Program-made: the position numbers and the translations under genes | In this document: positions 23,439 to 23,778 of the stretch, piece by piece | Position numbering within the stretch: position 1 is the first letter of the stretch | Layout: every line of letters begins with the position of its first letter | Source: JAYVIQ01 sp043770215 | GTDB taxonomy: Bacteria > Bacteroidota > Bacteroidia > Cytophagales > JAAEPT01 | Length of the DNA stretch: 23,778 nucleotides | Direction: 5' to 3' | NCBI GenBank assembly: GCA_043770215.1 | Contig: JAYVIQ010000082.1 | Coordinates: 1 to 23,778, forward strand | Notes under the pieces: model-generated | The model's database searches: none | What the model was told of the DNA's origin: nothing | The model's input: only the letters and a program-made list of their open reading frames with translations

Positions 23439-23778
23439 TTAAAGTAAATTAATAAAATAATAGATAGCTAAAACCAAAACTACTATAGACAAATTAGCCT
23501 CGTATCTAATGAGATTTGTATGAACCCTATTTAATCTTTCTTTAACTAACTGGTTAGAGGTAAAAATATTTTCTTTAATCCATTGAAAACCAAGTAAAAA
23601 ACCCAATCCTATTATTACTATAGAAGTTATAAAACTCATAAAAGCAGCATGTTCTATCAAAACCTCTACCAAGCTAAGTAAACCATATCCCAAATATATA
23701 ACCCCAATAATTGCTCTATATACACTTAATTGATTGTATAAAGAGTTTAGCCTAGGAAATTTATTTACAAAAAGGGCA
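23439..23778 (-). CDS. Membrane protein, N terminus beyond the right edge (partial)
   Basis: The minus-strand frame ending at TAA 23439 stays open to the window edge, so the apparent TTG start at 23693 is probably internal. Visible residues, about 113, include hydrophobic helices at YRAIIGVIYLGYGLLSLVEV, MSFITSIVIIGLGFLLGF and LSIVVLVLAIYYFINL, separated by short charged loops. A three-helix arrangement or larger is likely. I do not recognise the family. It precedes the MmcQ/YjbR gene by two bases. Confidence 0.75.
   Translation of the reverse strand, partial: ALFVNKFPRLNSLYNQLSVYRAIIGVIYLGYGLLSLVEVLIEHAAFMSFITSIVIIGLGFLLGFQWIKENIFTSNQLVKERLNRVHTNLIRYEANLSIVVLVLAIYYFINLL

Overview
The window looks like chromosome of an AT-rich member of the Bacteroidota. 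The indicators are a fused SecDF of about 990 residues, a Rho factor with a long disordered insert, an ArgF'-type carbamoyltransferase (the Bacteroidota acyl-ornithine route to arginine), a radical SAM/SPASM protein of Bacteroidota type, an Anbu peptidase, and promoter-like sequences of the TTTG...TAnnTTTG class. I saw no phage, transposase, CRISPR array, tRNA or rRNA. The order within the phylum cannot be fixed from the sequence alone.

Layout. 1-225: C-terminal end of a MoxR-family AAA+ ATPase. 349-2324: a polytopic GT-C-like membrane protein whose stop overlaps the start of mazG by four bases. 2486-3627: an acyl-CoA dehydrogenase broken by a one-base frameshift that separates the fold from its catalytic glutamate; an in-phase A AAA AAG slippery heptamer lies just before the premature stop. 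3628-4194: gene-free, with one copy of a dispersed hairpin repeat. 4195-6291: argD-argF' arginine pair. 6377-10729 (minus): tight three-gene operon of a large lipoprotein, an outer-membrane beta-barrel candidate and a radical SAM/SPASM protein. 10964-13434 (minus): serS followed two bases later by a TTG-started CLC-type antiporter resembling the fluoride (CLC-F) branch. 13635-15323: rho with a strong terminator. 15763-19177 (minus): secDF preceded by a small two-helix membrane protein that has the best promoter in the window. 19178-19647: gene-free, with the second repeat copy inside an 11-bp inverted repeat. 19648-21120: CAT-type amino-acid permease. 21364-23077: alpha-E protein plus Anbu proteasome-like peptidase. 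23083-23778 (minus): an MmcQ/YjbR protein and a membrane protein running off the window.

Most of the content is housekeeping: arginine synthesis, NTP sanitation, seryl-tRNA charging, transcription termination and Sec secretion. The parts most deserving follow-up are the lipoprotein/barrel/SPASM operon of unknown function, the alpha-E/Anbu pair without its usual ATP-grasp and transglutaminase partners, the frameshifted dehydrogenase, the Gln at the acyl-selectivity position of ArgF', and the dispersed hairpin repeat.
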